Source: a virus. Taken from it: 27,113 nt of DNA. The notes beneath the pieces were generated by a model. The model saw only the letters and a program-made list of their open reading frames with translations. It was not told the origin of the DNA and did no database searches. The position numbers were made by a program, and so were the translations under genes. The stretch is taken from the IMG/VR virus record IMGVR_UViG_3300046009_008966, positions 1 to 27,113 of that record; one strand, written 5' to 3'. The stretch's first letter is position 1. Each line of letters starts with the position of its first letter. This document shows positions 1-7,048 of this stretch, piece after piece.

Positions 1-218
1 TAATTAGTTCACAAATACAATCACTCCCCGATAATCTTAGAGTTGGAGGTGATTTGTATTTAGGTAATACACCAATCCAATCACTACCAAATGGTCTTAA
101 AGTTGGAGGTGATTTACTTTTATATGAGACACCACTATCTAAAAAATACACTACCAAAAAACAACTTAAAGCAGAATACCCTAATATAAAAGTAAAAGGA
201 GACATATATTTAAAATGA
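1..218 (+). CDS. Leucine-rich-repeat protein, 3' part only
   Basis: Open from the window edge (first whole codon at base 3) to a TGA at 216-218, leaving 71 residues. Two repeats of about 20 residues are visible, each with the pattern L-P-(D/N)-(N/G)-L-x-V-G-G-D-L-x-L, the leucine spacing of an LRR-type solenoid. They are followed by a charged tail ending in VKGDIYLK. The tail matches that of the next gene (NTPLSKKYT... to ...VKGNIYL), so the two are tandem paralogues. The stop overlaps the next start by 4 bases (ATGA), so the two are probably translationally coupled. The N-terminus lies outside the window, so any targeting sequence cannot be seen. Similar short LRR proteins are common, uncharacterised cargo in large marine and gut phages. 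The role is unknown. Confidence 0.75.
   Translation, partial: ISSQIQSLPDNLRVGGDLYLGNTPIQSLPNGLKVGGDLLLYETPLSKKYTTKKQLKAEYPNIKVKGDIYLK
73..116 (+). repeat. 44-bp exact repeat, copy 1 (LRR gene)
   Basis: Bases 73-116 are identical by eye to 372-415. They encode the same LRR unit in two neighbouring genes. Such long nucleotide identity points to recent duplication or gene conversion rather than protein-level constraint alone. Confidence 0.85.
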
Positions 219-688
219 TAAAACTACTCGACCTACTTAAGGAAACCCAAATCCTAGTTCCAAGACGCTCTTCCGAAGAACGCCAAAAGAACTATTTGAT
301 AGCCACTCAAAAGAAAATCCAACAGTATATTAAGGATGCTTTCTCTTTCCATTTAAATTTAAGTAATACATCAATCCAATCACTACCAAATGGTCTTAAA
401 GTTGGAGGTGATTTATGGTTAACGAATACCCCAATCCAATCACTTCCCGATGGTCTTGAAGTTGGACGTAGTTTAGATTTAGATAATTGTAAAAATCTTG
501 AATCACTTCCAAATGATCTTAAAGTTGAAGGTAGTTTATGGTTAACGAATACACCAATCCAATCACTTCCCGATGGTCTTGAAGTTGGAGTCAATTTAGA
601 TTTAAGTAATACACCACTATCTAAAAAATATACTGAAGAGGAAATTAAAGCAATGGCGCCTGGTGTAAAAGGAAACATATATTTATAA
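215..688 (+). CDS. Leucine-rich-repeat protein with candidate head-targeting N-terminus
   Basis: 157 residues. Residues 1-10 read MIKLLDLLKE, ending in L8-K9-E10. That is the I/L-x-E pattern cut by T4-type prohead protease, at the same position as in T4 internal proteins (known from T4; relevance here is inferred). Residues 11-45 are polar and probably helical. Residues 46-135 hold about four LRR-like units of 20-21 residues with the core SLPxGLxVGxxLxL. The C-terminus (TPLSKKYTEEEIKAM...VKGNIYL) resembles that of the upstream paralogue. The start overlaps the previous stop by 4 bases, and the stop shares one base with the next start. Two internal units (about 418-468 and 541-591) are nearly identical in DNA. 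Function is unknown; LRR proteins usually bind other proteins. Confidence 0.85.
   Translation: MIKLLDLLKETQILVPRRSSEERQKNYLIATQKKIQQYIKDAFSFHLNLSNTSIQSLPNGLKVGGDLWLTNTPIQSLPDGLEVGRSLDLDNCKNLESLPNDLKVEGSLWLTNTPIQSLPDGLEVGVNLDLSNTPLSKKYTEEEIKAMAPGVKGNIYL
372..415 (+). repeat. 44-bp exact repeat, copy 2 (LRR gene)
   Basis: Second copy of the repeat at 73-116, lying in the downstream LRR paralogue. Confidence 0.85.
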
Positions 689-1113
689 TGATAAAACTAC
701 TCAACATACTAAGCGAAGCTGAGCTAAACCAATGCCCAGCCCCAACTCAAAACATAGAGTTGAACTTACAAAACAGACAAAAAGCCATAAACGAATATGG
801 GTATGGTCCTTTAAATCCAAATGAACCCAACGAAAAATTTTGGCAAGCCAAAGTTGATATGTGGAAGCTTGATTCTATAGAAGAAGCTAAAACTTCCCGC
901 TGCGGTAATTGCGCCGCATTCGATATTACAACTAAAACATTGGATTGTATTGCTAAAGGGATAGGCAACGATAAAGGCACAGAAGATCCGTTCGATGTAA
1001 TTGAAGCGGGTAAGTTAGGATATTGTAGATTTTTAAAATTTAAATGCGCCGCAGCTCGAACTTGCGATGCTTGGGTTGTTGGAGGTCCTATTACAGATGA
1101 CAAAGCCGTATAA
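688..1113 (+). CDS. Cys-rich putative metal-binding phage protein
   Basis: 141 residues. The N-terminus MIKLLNILSE closely resembles that of the LRR gene upstream and again ends with L-x-E at residues 8-10, a possible T4-type head-targeting and cleavage site. The C-terminal half carries six cysteines: C72-x2-C75 in RCGNCAAF, then C87, C113 (GYC), C120 (FKC) and C126 (RTC), followed by DAWVVGGP. This spacing suggests a metal or Fe-S site. It recalls phage proteins annotated as HiPIP-like, but I cannot confirm that by eye. The start shares one base with the previous stop, and the 3' end overlaps the next gene by 17 bases. Mode of action is unknown. Confidence 0.75.
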   Translation: MIKLLNILSEAELNQCPAPTQNIELNLQNRQKAINEYGYGPLNPNEPNEKFWQAKVDMWKLDSIEEAKTSRCGNCAAFDITTKTLDCIAKGIGNDKGTEDPFDVIEAGKLGYCRFLKFKCAAARTCDAWVVGGPITDDKAV

Positions 1114-1360
1114 AGATATAGAAATCACAGACAGCTATATTATTCGTGAATTTGACGAAAATATAGACCCTATAGAACTACTTTGGCATCGAGACGATGA
1201 AAGCCGCATAGTAGAAATCATAGGCAAAACAGATTGGCAACTACAACTTGATAATCAATTGCCGACTTCCCTAAACTCTCATATATTTATACCCAGGCAC
1301 GAATATCATCGTGTTATAAAAGGAACAGGAACACTTAGATTAAAGATATACAAAGTATAA
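1097..1360 (+). CDS. Small conserved phage protein with WHRD and HR motifs
   Basis: 87 residues from the ATG at 1097. An in-frame ATG at 1067 exists, but it would add ten residues encoded by the overlapping Cys-rich gene. The 1097 start has GGAGG at about 1081-1085, one of the few clear Shine-Dalgarno sites here. Features: a motif LLWHRDDESR in the middle, DWQLQLDNQLP after it, and IPRHEYHRVIKG near the C-terminus. The paired H and R/D residues in a beta-rich context resemble a small cupin-like fold, as in a family common near tail genes of T4-like phages. The fold is inferred and no enzyme activity can be claimed. Confidence 0.7.
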   Translation: MTKPYKDIEITDSYIIREFDENIDPIELLWHRDDESRIVEIIGKTDWQLQLDNQLPTSLNSHIFIPRHEYHRVIKGTGTLRLKIYKV

Positions 1361-1363
1361 GAT

Positions 1364-3274
1364 ATGGCAGCACCCGGACCAGGAGGAGGAGCAACAGGCT
1401 CTCTTTTATTTTTTAGCCCTAGATCTGCACTAAGCACCCCAGGAGCAGATTCTGCTCTTTATAATTTAAATAGATACTACATAAGCTCTAGTGCTATTGC
1501 TACTCAAAGTAGTACAGGAACTGTTCCTATCCCTAATAATCCATTAGATACAAAACTATTTTATTTAGGCTCTGGGATTACAAATACTTCAAATGAAGCA
1601 GGAGGATGGTATGCATCTGAAACCTCTAGCTTTTCAGGATCTTTTCATGATAGACTATTTTGGATGTATGGAAATTCAAGTACCTTTCAAACAGATTATA
1701 GTAATTTATATTATATTACGTTTCAAACTAGGTCTCTTACTGCTACTACTTTTACTTCTGGAGCAATTTACCCATTAGCTTCTAAAGCAGAACCCCCTGT
1801 GATAGCTCCTTCTTATGGATATTTTTTAAATGTTACTACAGATGGCAATTCTATATCATTCGCCACAACAGATCCTCCCTTTTTTATACAAAATGGAAAC
1901 AAAGGGATTACCTTTGACTCACCATCTAATGATAGCCTCAGATCTGGATCTACTATAGCTGGGGGTATATTAAATCAATGGACTGGCAGCTCAGGAACAT
2001 ACAACTTTGTTAGAGGAAATTTTCCTAGCAACACAATGACCCCGGTTAGAGCATTACCTATAGAAATTACCTGCAGTTTTCAGGATATTTCAGGTCCAGG
2101 TAGCTTAACAGCTGATGAAGGATGGAAAGTATCATTAATATCAGGCTCAACAGTTATTGCATCTTCATCAGTACTTCCTGGAACATCATTCCCTGTAAAT
2201 AAAACAGTTAATTTTAGATTAGATATATACAGTGGATCTTCGATTAATGCAGATCCGCTTTTAGCTAAATCTTCCACATTAGGGAACACAGCCAGTATAG
2301 GCCCTAACTCAGATAATACTAAAATTAAATTTAGAATAGAACCTTTTGAAACTACAGGAACTGGTACTTATAATATAGAATTTATAAATATTTCTATAAA
2401 CCAACCCATGTCAGGACGACAAGTAGCTTTTGAAGTTCCATTAATTAATATATTTAACGTTACAAATACGCCTACCGCTAACGACACAGGAAGTTATTAT
2501 GTTATAACTCCTAATTTAAGAGCAGTAGACAATGTTCAGGTAGGAGTTCTACCTCAATCTAATTTTATAGGAGCTATATATTACTTCAAAACAGCATATC
2601 ATTTGTGGAGAGATGCGTGGCAAGTTCAATCTGCTGAGGGCGGACCTATATGCCCACAAGATGTATGGATATCTGCAAGCTCAAATCCATCGTGGGCTGC
2701 GTTCGATATAGGATCACCTGTTACTGTAGGATCAGTACTTACAAGAAATGAAAGCTATTTATATGCTTCTAGAAGCGCAGCAGAAGTTTTTATAGATTAT
2801 GGTACTTCATCTACAGATGCAGCAGTACGCAATAGATCATATGTTGGCATAACCGCAGAATTATTAGGGGGCTCTGAACTTATTAAGCATCTAAAAGGAA
2901 ATGCAGCTGGAACCATAAGTGCTTCTTTTCCTGGCAATAAATTTGGGGGTATGATAGTTGTAAAAGCTAGTAGAGTTAGTACTGATAGTACTACAGCAGC
3001 TGACAGATATTTTCCTGGAACAACATCAGTATCACCACCATTACCATCAACTTTTATATGGTACAAACCAGGATCAGGAGCTAATGGAGTACCATTAACA
3101 TATAAAAATATAGGATTACCATTTACCGAAGTAAATGATGGAGATGTAGTGCCTTTTTCTAATTTTGGATATCAATATAGCCCTGGAACTTACGCCCCTC
3201 AAAAATCTAATATGGATTGGCCATCAAGTATATCTTGGCCTCCTGCTAACCCTTATTCTTATGATCCTGGATAA
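1364..3274 (+). CDS. Large Ser/Thr/Gly-rich putative virion structural protein
   Basis: 636 residues, starting three bases after the previous stop. Composition is rich in Ser, Thr, Gly, Asn and aromatics with few charged residues, typical of beta-structured tail, fibre or baseplate proteins. The N-terminus is Gly/Pro-rich (MAAPGPGGGATGS). I see no signal peptide, membrane segment, coiled coil or catalytic motif. A central part (around residues 230-350) has alternating hydrophobic strands and reads like a jelly-roll or lectin-like domain, but that is only an impression. It is the last gene before a strong terminator, so it ends its transcription unit. It could be an adhesin, fibre or decoration protein; the exact role is unknown. 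Confidence 0.75.
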   Translation: MAAPGPGGGATGSLLFFSPRSALSTPGADSALYNLNRYYISSSAIATQSSTGTVPIPNNPLDTKLFYLGSGITNTSNEAGGWYASETSSFSGSFHDRLFWMYGNSSTFQTDYSNLYYITFQTRSLTATTFTSGAIYPLASKAEPPVIAPSYGYFLNVTTDGNSISFATTDPPFFIQNGNKGITFDSPSNDSLRSGSTIAGGILNQWTGSSGTYNFVRGNFPSNTMTPVRALPIEITCSFQDISGPGSLTADEGWKVSLISGSTVIASSSVLPGTSFPVNKTVNFRLDIYSGSSINADPLLAKSSTLGNTASIGPNSDNTKIKFRIEPFETTGTGTYNIEFINISINQPMSGRQVAFEVPLINIFNVTNTPTANDTGSYYVITPNLRAVDNVQVGVLPQSNFIGAIYYFKTAYHLWRDAWQVQSAEGGPICPQDVWISASSNPSWAAFDIGSPVTVGSVLTRNESYLYASRSAAEVFIDYGTSSTDAAVRNRSYVGITAELLGGSELIKHLKGNAAGTISASFPGNKFGGMIVVKASRVSTDSTTAADRYFPGTTSVSPPLPSTFIWYKPGSGANGVPLTYKNIGLPFTEVNDGDVVPFSNFGYQYSPGTYAPQKSNMDWPSSISWPPANPYSYDPG

Positions 3275-3334
3275 AAAATAAAAAATAATACAGACCGATT
3301 CATAGCCGGTCGCTTAACAAAAAAACTGACAGCT

Positions 3335-3374
3335 GTGGCGTCACCCCAATAAATTTGGAGACGCCACTTTTTTT
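3335..3374 (+). terminator. Rho-independent terminator after the structural gene
   Basis: An 8-bp perfect stem GTGGCGTC (3335-3342) / GACGCCAC (3360-3367) is followed by seven T (3368-3374). The loop can extend the stem through CCAA/TTGG. A weaker hairpin, GACCG (3293-3297) / CGGTC (3307-3311), lies upstream and has no T tract. Bases 3275-3441 hold these plus the promoter-like motif at 3422. Confidence 0.9.
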
Positions 3375-3421
3375 ATGTACATTTAATAGTTAACCGGAGG
3401 ATGGACAGATGGAATTTTAAC

Positions 3422-3431
3422 ATATGTATAA
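3422..3431 (+). promoter_or_regulatory. ATATGTATAA, variant of the recurring upstream motif
   Basis: Differs at one position from the ATATTTATAA element seen seven times here and is likewise followed by TAAAA. It lies 10 bases before the endonuclease ATG and just after a terminator. The ATG at 3424 is inside the motif, which argues against it as the start. Confidence 0.5.
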
Positions 3432-3441
3432 TAAAAACAAC

Positions 3442-4059
3442 ATGATTAAAATTTATATATTAGAAAGAAACGGAATCCCATTTTATGTTGGGAAGGCAAA
3501 AGATCCAACTAGAAGAAAACATTCTCATAGAAGAACATTTGGTTTAGATATTCAATCTTATATTATAGATGAAGTGGAAGATTGGAAGTTTTGGGAAAGT
3601 TACTGGATAGAACAATTTAAATGTTGGGGTTTTAAATTGGAAAATAAAAATAATGGAGGGGGTGGCCCTTCAAATTATACTGAAGAACAAAAACAAAAAA
3701 TGAAAGGACCACGCCCTGGAACCGGTGAAAAAATAAGTAAAACTTTAAGAGAAAGAAACCACTCTCAATATTATACAGATGAAATCAAGCAAAAAATTAG
3801 TCAAAACAATAAAGGAAAACTAAAACCATTCTCAGAATCCCATAAAATAGCAATGGGGATAGCAAAACGTAAACAAGCTAAACCAGTTTTGCAATGTGAT
3901 TTAGAAAATAATATTATTAAAGAATGGGAAAGCAAAGGACAAGCTGCGGTATGGATAAAAGAACAAACAAATAAAAAAAGTAACGTGACTTCTCAAATAA
4001 AGGATTGTATATTAGGGAGACAAAAAACAGCTTTTGGATATAAATGGAAATATAAATAA
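3442..4059 (+). CDS. GIY-YIG homing endonuclease
   Basis: 205 residues from the ATG at 3442. The in-frame ATG at 3424 falls inside the promoter-like motif and adds only six residues before the conserved start MIKIYI. The GIY-YIG nuclease domain spans residues 1-75: the two strands IYI (4-6) and FYVG (14-17), arginines 24-25, glutamate E52 in WESYW, and NKNNGGGG (69-75). The middle (about 79-145) holds two NUMOD3-like segments (TEEQKQKMKG and SESHKIAMG). The C-terminal part (150-205), ending FGYKWKYK, resembles the NUMOD1-type DNA-binding module. This layout is standard for free-standing phage homing endonucleases, which cut DNA of related phages lacking them. Key residues look intact. It sits directly after a terminator and leaves neighbours unbroken. 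Confidence 0.9.
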   Translation: MIKIYILERNGIPFYVGKAKDPTRRKHSHRRTFGLDIQSYIIDEVEDWKFWESYWIEQFKCWGFKLENKNNGGGGPSNYTEEQKQKMKGPRPGTGEKISKTLRERNHSQYYTDEIKQKISQNNKGKLKPFSESHKIAMGIAKRKQAKPVLQCDLENNIIKEWESKGQAAVWIKEQTNKKSNVTSQIKDCILGRQKTAFGYKWKYK

Positions 4060-4060
4060 T

Positions 4061-5422
4061 ATGAATAAATATACTAAAAAAATTGTAATTATTGGAGGAG
4101 GAGTAGCAGGGGCACATGCTGTAACAAAATTAATAGATAATGGCTACCCTGGAGAACTTATTACTATCATTGATATGGGAAAAGACCCATACCAACGTAA
4201 ACCTGAAGAAGTAATGTCAGGATGGCTAGGGAGTGGAGGGTTCTCTGATGGCAAATTAACCTATCATCATATGATTGGTGGTCAATTATCAAAATATTGC
4301 GGTAAAGAAAAAGCATACCAATTAATGAATGAAGTTATAGAAACATGGAAACGATTTCATCCTGATCCATCTAAAATTATGTACTCCAACCCTACCGAAG
4401 AGCCAGATTTCATTAAACCTTATTTCGGTTTACGTTTATTTGGGGTATATCATATTGGTACCGATTATCTCCACGAAATAGGAAAAAGATGGTATGATTA
4501 TTTAGTGTCTAAAGGAGTTAAGTTTGTATGGGAACGAAAAGTAGAATGGATCAATTTTAATAATAGTACCTTATTTTATAAAACATTAGATTCAATAGGT
4601 GGTTTAACTGTAGAATATGATGAACTCATCTTTGCAGTAGGCAAATCAGGCATTGACTTTGCCCAATCCCTCGCAAAACAATATGAACTCCCAGATGAAC
4701 CAAAATCAGTACAAATTGGAGTTCGCTTTGAAGCACCACAACACCATTTCCAAAAACTAATCGATATATCATATGATTTCAAACTTTATAGAAAATTTGA
4801 AGATAAAGGCGTTTCACTTCGCTCTTTTTGTACAAACAATAATGCAGCGTATGTTGCCGTAGAAGAAACATACGGCGATATTAGCTATAATGGACACGCT
4901 AAAAAAGATCCAAGATACAAAAATGACATGACTAATTTTGGTATTTTGATGGAAATTAATGGTATTGAAGATCCATTTGAATGGTCCCGCAATGTTGTTA
5001 ATCAATGTAACTTATCTGTTAATATTCCGGCATCTTATTCCCCCACAAAAGAAAATCTTTTATATAAAGCTGGTTTATATTATAGTCCTGGTTTTAGAGA
5101 ACCATCATTCACTTCTGAAAACGAGCCTGTTCGCGTTATAAGATTAACCGAACTTAGCAAAGTAGAAGAAATATTTCAAGGATACTTTAGCTATATTACA
5201 GATTTTATTGACGATATGAAAAAAGTATTTCCAACATTAGAAGATGATTGGGGGATATACATTCCTGAGGTAAAATATCTAAGCCCAGAACCTCTTGTAA
5301 ATTACAATGACTTATCATTAACAAAATACCCAAATGTGCACTTTATAGGTGATGCTTTATCAGCTCGTGGTATAACAGTTTCAGGAGCTCATGGTATTTA
5401 TGTAGCGGAAAGCTTAATTTAA
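4061..5422 (+). CDS. FAD-dependent oxidoreductase, COG2509-like
   Basis: 453 residues from the ATG at 4061, one base after the endonuclease stop; an in-frame ATG at 4034 would overlap that gene. The N-terminus has a Rossmann dinucleotide motif G12-G-G-V-A-G17 in IVIIGGGVAGAHA, followed by an acidic residue at the end of the second strand (TIIDMG). A second signature, LGSGGFSDGKLTY, matches the GxxGxFSDGKL stretch of COG2509 FAD dehydrogenases. The C-terminus has the FAD-closing motif FIGDALSARGITVSGAHG. Length is close to the bacterial family. The substrate is unknown. No membrane segment is seen, so it is probably cytosolic. This is an unusual gene for a phage structural region and a candidate auxiliary metabolic gene. 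It may be co-transcribed with its neighbours. Confidence 0.85.
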   Translation: MNKYTKKIVIIGGGVAGAHAVTKLIDNGYPGELITIIDMGKDPYQRKPEEVMSGWLGSGGFSDGKLTYHHMIGGQLSKYCGKEKAYQLMNEVIETWKRFHPDPSKIMYSNPTEEPDFIKPYFGLRLFGVYHIGTDYLHEIGKRWYDYLVSKGVKFVWERKVEWINFNNSTLFYKTLDSIGGLTVEYDELIFAVGKSGIDFAQSLAKQYELPDEPKSVQIGVRFEAPQHHFQKLIDISYDFKLYRKFEDKGVSLRSFCTNNNAAYVAVEETYGDISYNGHAKKDPRYKNDMTNFGILMEINGIEDPFEWSRNVVNQCNLSVNIPASYSPTKENLLYKAGLYYSPGFREPSFTSENEPVRVIRLTELSKVEEIFQGYFSYITDFIDDMKKVFPTLEDDWGIYIPEVKYLSPEPLVNYNDLSLTKYPNVHFIGDALSARGITVSGAHGIYVAESLI

Positions 5423-5435
5423 AAAAAATAACACT

Positions 5436-5678
5436 ATGGAAAAATGGGAACCTACCAAAAAACTTACTAAGCCTGATGGCACAATAGCATATTTGTGGGA
5501 CAACAAACTCCATAATTGGAATGGTCCTGCTTTAATACCCGAAGGCAATATGCGCAAACGTGAATATTACATTTATGGTTTTAAGAAAACAGAAAAAGAA
5601 TGGAAGGCTGCATTGAAAGATAGAGAAGGTCTTCCGTGGTATAAAAAACCTAGCATTACAGGAACAAGTAGATATTAA
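5436..5678 (+). CDS. Small conserved phage protein (NWNGPALIPEGN motif)
   Basis: 80 residues, 13 bases after the oxidoreductase. The body reads as one unit, LWDNKLHNWNGPALIPEGN then REYYIYGFKKTEKEW, followed by LPWYKKP. This resembles MORN-like or antitoxin-like GPA repeats seen in small T4-like phage proteins, where a strand pair is followed by a G-x-x-x-x-x-x-W turn. There is no cysteine cluster, membrane segment or catalytic motif. It is the last gene before the terminator at 5693, so it shares a unit with the endonuclease and oxidoreductase. The function is unknown. Confidence 0.7.
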   Translation: MEKWEPTKKLTKPDGTIAYLWDNKLHNWNGPALIPEGNMRKREYYIYGFKKTEKEWKAALKDREGLPWYKKPSITGTSRY

Positions 5679-5692
5679 AAATTACTTAAAGT

Positions 5693-5721
5693 AAAGCTTG
5701 GGAAACCAAGCTTTCTTTTTT
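5693..5721 (+). terminator. Rho-independent terminator with GAAA tetraloop
   Basis: A 9-bp perfect stem AAAGCTTGG (5693-5701) / CCAAGCTTT (5706-5714) is closed by a stable GAAA tetraloop and followed by C and six T. Confidence 0.92.
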
Positions 5722-5731
5722 ATATTTATGT
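5722..5731 (+). promoter_or_regulatory. ATATTTATGT, weak variant of the recurring motif
   Basis: The first eight bases match ATATTTAT. It lies directly after the terminator T tract and 16 bases before the next ATG, where a fresh promoter would be expected. Confidence 0.4.
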
Positions 5732-5747
5732 CAAAAAATATTATAAT

Positions 5748-6278
5748 ATGAAAATAGGATTTGCAGGAACTGTCTCGGTAGGCAAAACAACTTTAGTTAA
5801 TGCTTTAAAAGAGCATCCATCATTTCAACATTACAATTTCGCTACTGAACGTTCAAAATATTTGAATAGTTTAGGTATTCCATTGAACACAGATTCAACA
5901 CTTAAAGGACAGTTAATATTTTTAGCTGAGCGTTCTGCTGAATTAATGAATGATTATATTATAACAGACAGAACAGTTATTGATGTAATGGCATTTAGTC
6001 ATTGTTCTAATTCTATGACTCCTTATGAAAAAGAAACATTTGAAAATGTAGCTAAATTCTTAATAGAAGAATATGATTACATATTTTATGTTTCTCCTCA
6101 AGGAGTAGAAATAGAAGATAATGGTATTAGAGAAACTAATGAACAGTATAGAGAACAAATAGATACTACTATTTCATATATGCTAAGATTATATGGGCAT
6201 CGTGCCAAAAATATTATAGACATATCAGGCTCAACAGAGGAACGCATTAAGCAAGTTGTAAAACATGTTCTTTCCTAA
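5748..6278 (+). CDS. P-loop NTPase, small-molecule-kinase-like (AAA_28 type)
   Basis: 176 residues. The Walker A motif is G7-T-V-S-V-G-K13-T-T near the N-terminus. TERSKYLN (about residues 34-41) and IITDRTVIDVMAFS (about 71-84) match the base/substrate site and DR motif of nucleoside- and NadR-type kinases. EYDYIFYVSP gives the Walker-B-like strand, and NGIRETNEQYREQID looks like the LID with its catalytic arginines. Length fits small nucleotide kinases. Phages often carry such proteins for nucleotide metabolism or nicotinamide nucleotide salvage. Which substrate is used cannot be told from sequence. It is the first gene of a unit that runs on into the terminase operon. Start: no Shine-Dalgarno, with AT-rich sequence before the ATG. 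Confidence 0.8.
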   Translation: MKIGFAGTVSVGKTTLVNALKEHPSFQHYNFATERSKYLNSLGIPLNTDSTLKGQLIFLAERSAELMNDYIITDRTVIDVMAFSHCSNSMTPYEKETFENVAKFLIEEYDYIFYVSPQGVEIEDNGIRETNEQYREQIDTTISYMLRLYGHRAKNIIDISGSTEERIKQVVKHVLS

Positions 6279-6285
6279 AAAATAC

Positions 6286-6295
6286 ATATTTATAA
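6286..6295 (+). promoter_or_regulatory. ATATTTATAA upstream motif
   Basis: Exact ten-base match, followed by TAAAA, ending 12 bases before the ATG at 6308 in a short intergenic gap. Confidence 0.6.
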
Positions 6296-6307
6296 TAAAA
6301 CATAAAT

Positions 6308-7048
6308 ATGAAAATATCGGAATTAAAAAAATATATTAAAGAAGCTATCTTAGCTGAGTTAACAGTTACAAGTGATAAGAATACTGTTAAAAAACTTGCT
6401 GATCAAGGAATAGGTGTTACTTTTAACCCTAAAGCTAAAGATGAAAACAATTTAACTGAAATGGCCAAAATTGCTGGTGATTTAAAAACTGCTATTGAAG
6501 CAGTTATAGAAAAGAACCCTGAATTAACTGGATTAGATTTGAAAAAAGCAATTAAATCAGACTCAGATGTAAAAACAGCATTAGGTGGAGAATCACTTTT
6601 TGCTAATCAATTAAACCGATTTATAGATTTAGTTAAAGGTGAAAGAGAATTAAGTCAACGTGGTAGAAAACCAAACCCAAATACAGCAACTAAAAAATCA
6701 GAAGAAGATAAAAAAGATGAAAAACGTGGTAGAAAACCAAAACCAGAAGACGAAGATATAGAAATAGAATACACATATGGCCAACCAGATCCCGAAGACA
6801 TATCAAATGATAAAGAGCCATTACAAGTCAAAGACGATCCTTTTATTAAAAGAGAAAAAGGACAAATAGCTACTATTCAGGCCACATTAAAAGCTAACGC
6901 TAAAAAAACAATGGAGTATATCAAAACCCCAGAAAATAAAAGAACACCTGAACAAAAAGCTCATTTGAAAAAAATGGCTGATTTAACAAAAAAGTTAAGA
7001 AAATTAAAGAACCCAACTTTACAATCATTGATTGGGGATGAAGACTAA
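6308..7048 (+). CDS. Putative internal head protein with two AT-hook-like motifs
   Basis: 246 residues, highly charged and Lys/Glu-rich. The N-terminus MKISELKKYIKEAILAEL contains I10-K-E12 and L-A-E, both fits to the T4-type prohead protease consensus. Two RGRKP motifs (residues 118-122 and 140-144), each with acidic or basic flanks, resemble AT-hook minor-groove binders. A helical C-terminal part (about 185-246) carries many lysines. It immediately precedes the membrane-anchored protein and terminase. It could be a packaged DNA-binding head protein. It might also stand in for a small terminase subunit (none is recognised), though it is larger than T4 gp16. I do not recognise the family with certainty. 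The 3' end overlaps the next gene by 11 bases. Confidence 0.7.
   Translation: MKISELKKYIKEAILAELTVTSDKNTVKKLADQGIGVTFNPKAKDENNLTEMAKIAGDLKTAIEAVIEKNPELTGLDLKKAIKSDSDVKTALGGESLFANQLNRFIDLVKGERELSQRGRKPNPNTATKKSEEDKKDEKRGRKPKPEDEDIEIEYTYGQPDPEDISNDKEPLQVKDDPFIKREKGQIATIQATLKANAKKTMEYIKTPENKRTPEQKAHLKKMADLTKKLRKLKNPTLQSLIGDED

Noticed and set aside
307-1103. Opposite-strand ORFs under the LRR and Cys-rich genes
   Set aside because: They mirror the repeats of the + strand genes, with no recognisable domain or upstream signals.
3293-3311. GACCG/CGGTC hairpin as a second terminator
   Set aside because: The 9-base loop and lack of a T tract make it weak; the real terminator is 24 bases further on.
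3401-3445. 14-codon ORF ending in an ATGA overlap with the endonuclease start
   Set aside because: GGAGG abuts its ATG with no spacing, the peptide has no recognisable pattern, and it overlaps the promoter-like motif.
4051-4058. TATAAATA, the exact T4 late promoter core, just before the oxidoreductase
   Set aside because: It lies in the coding end of the endonuclease gene (KYK-stop) and other genes here use a different motif. A promoter role is possible but unsupported.
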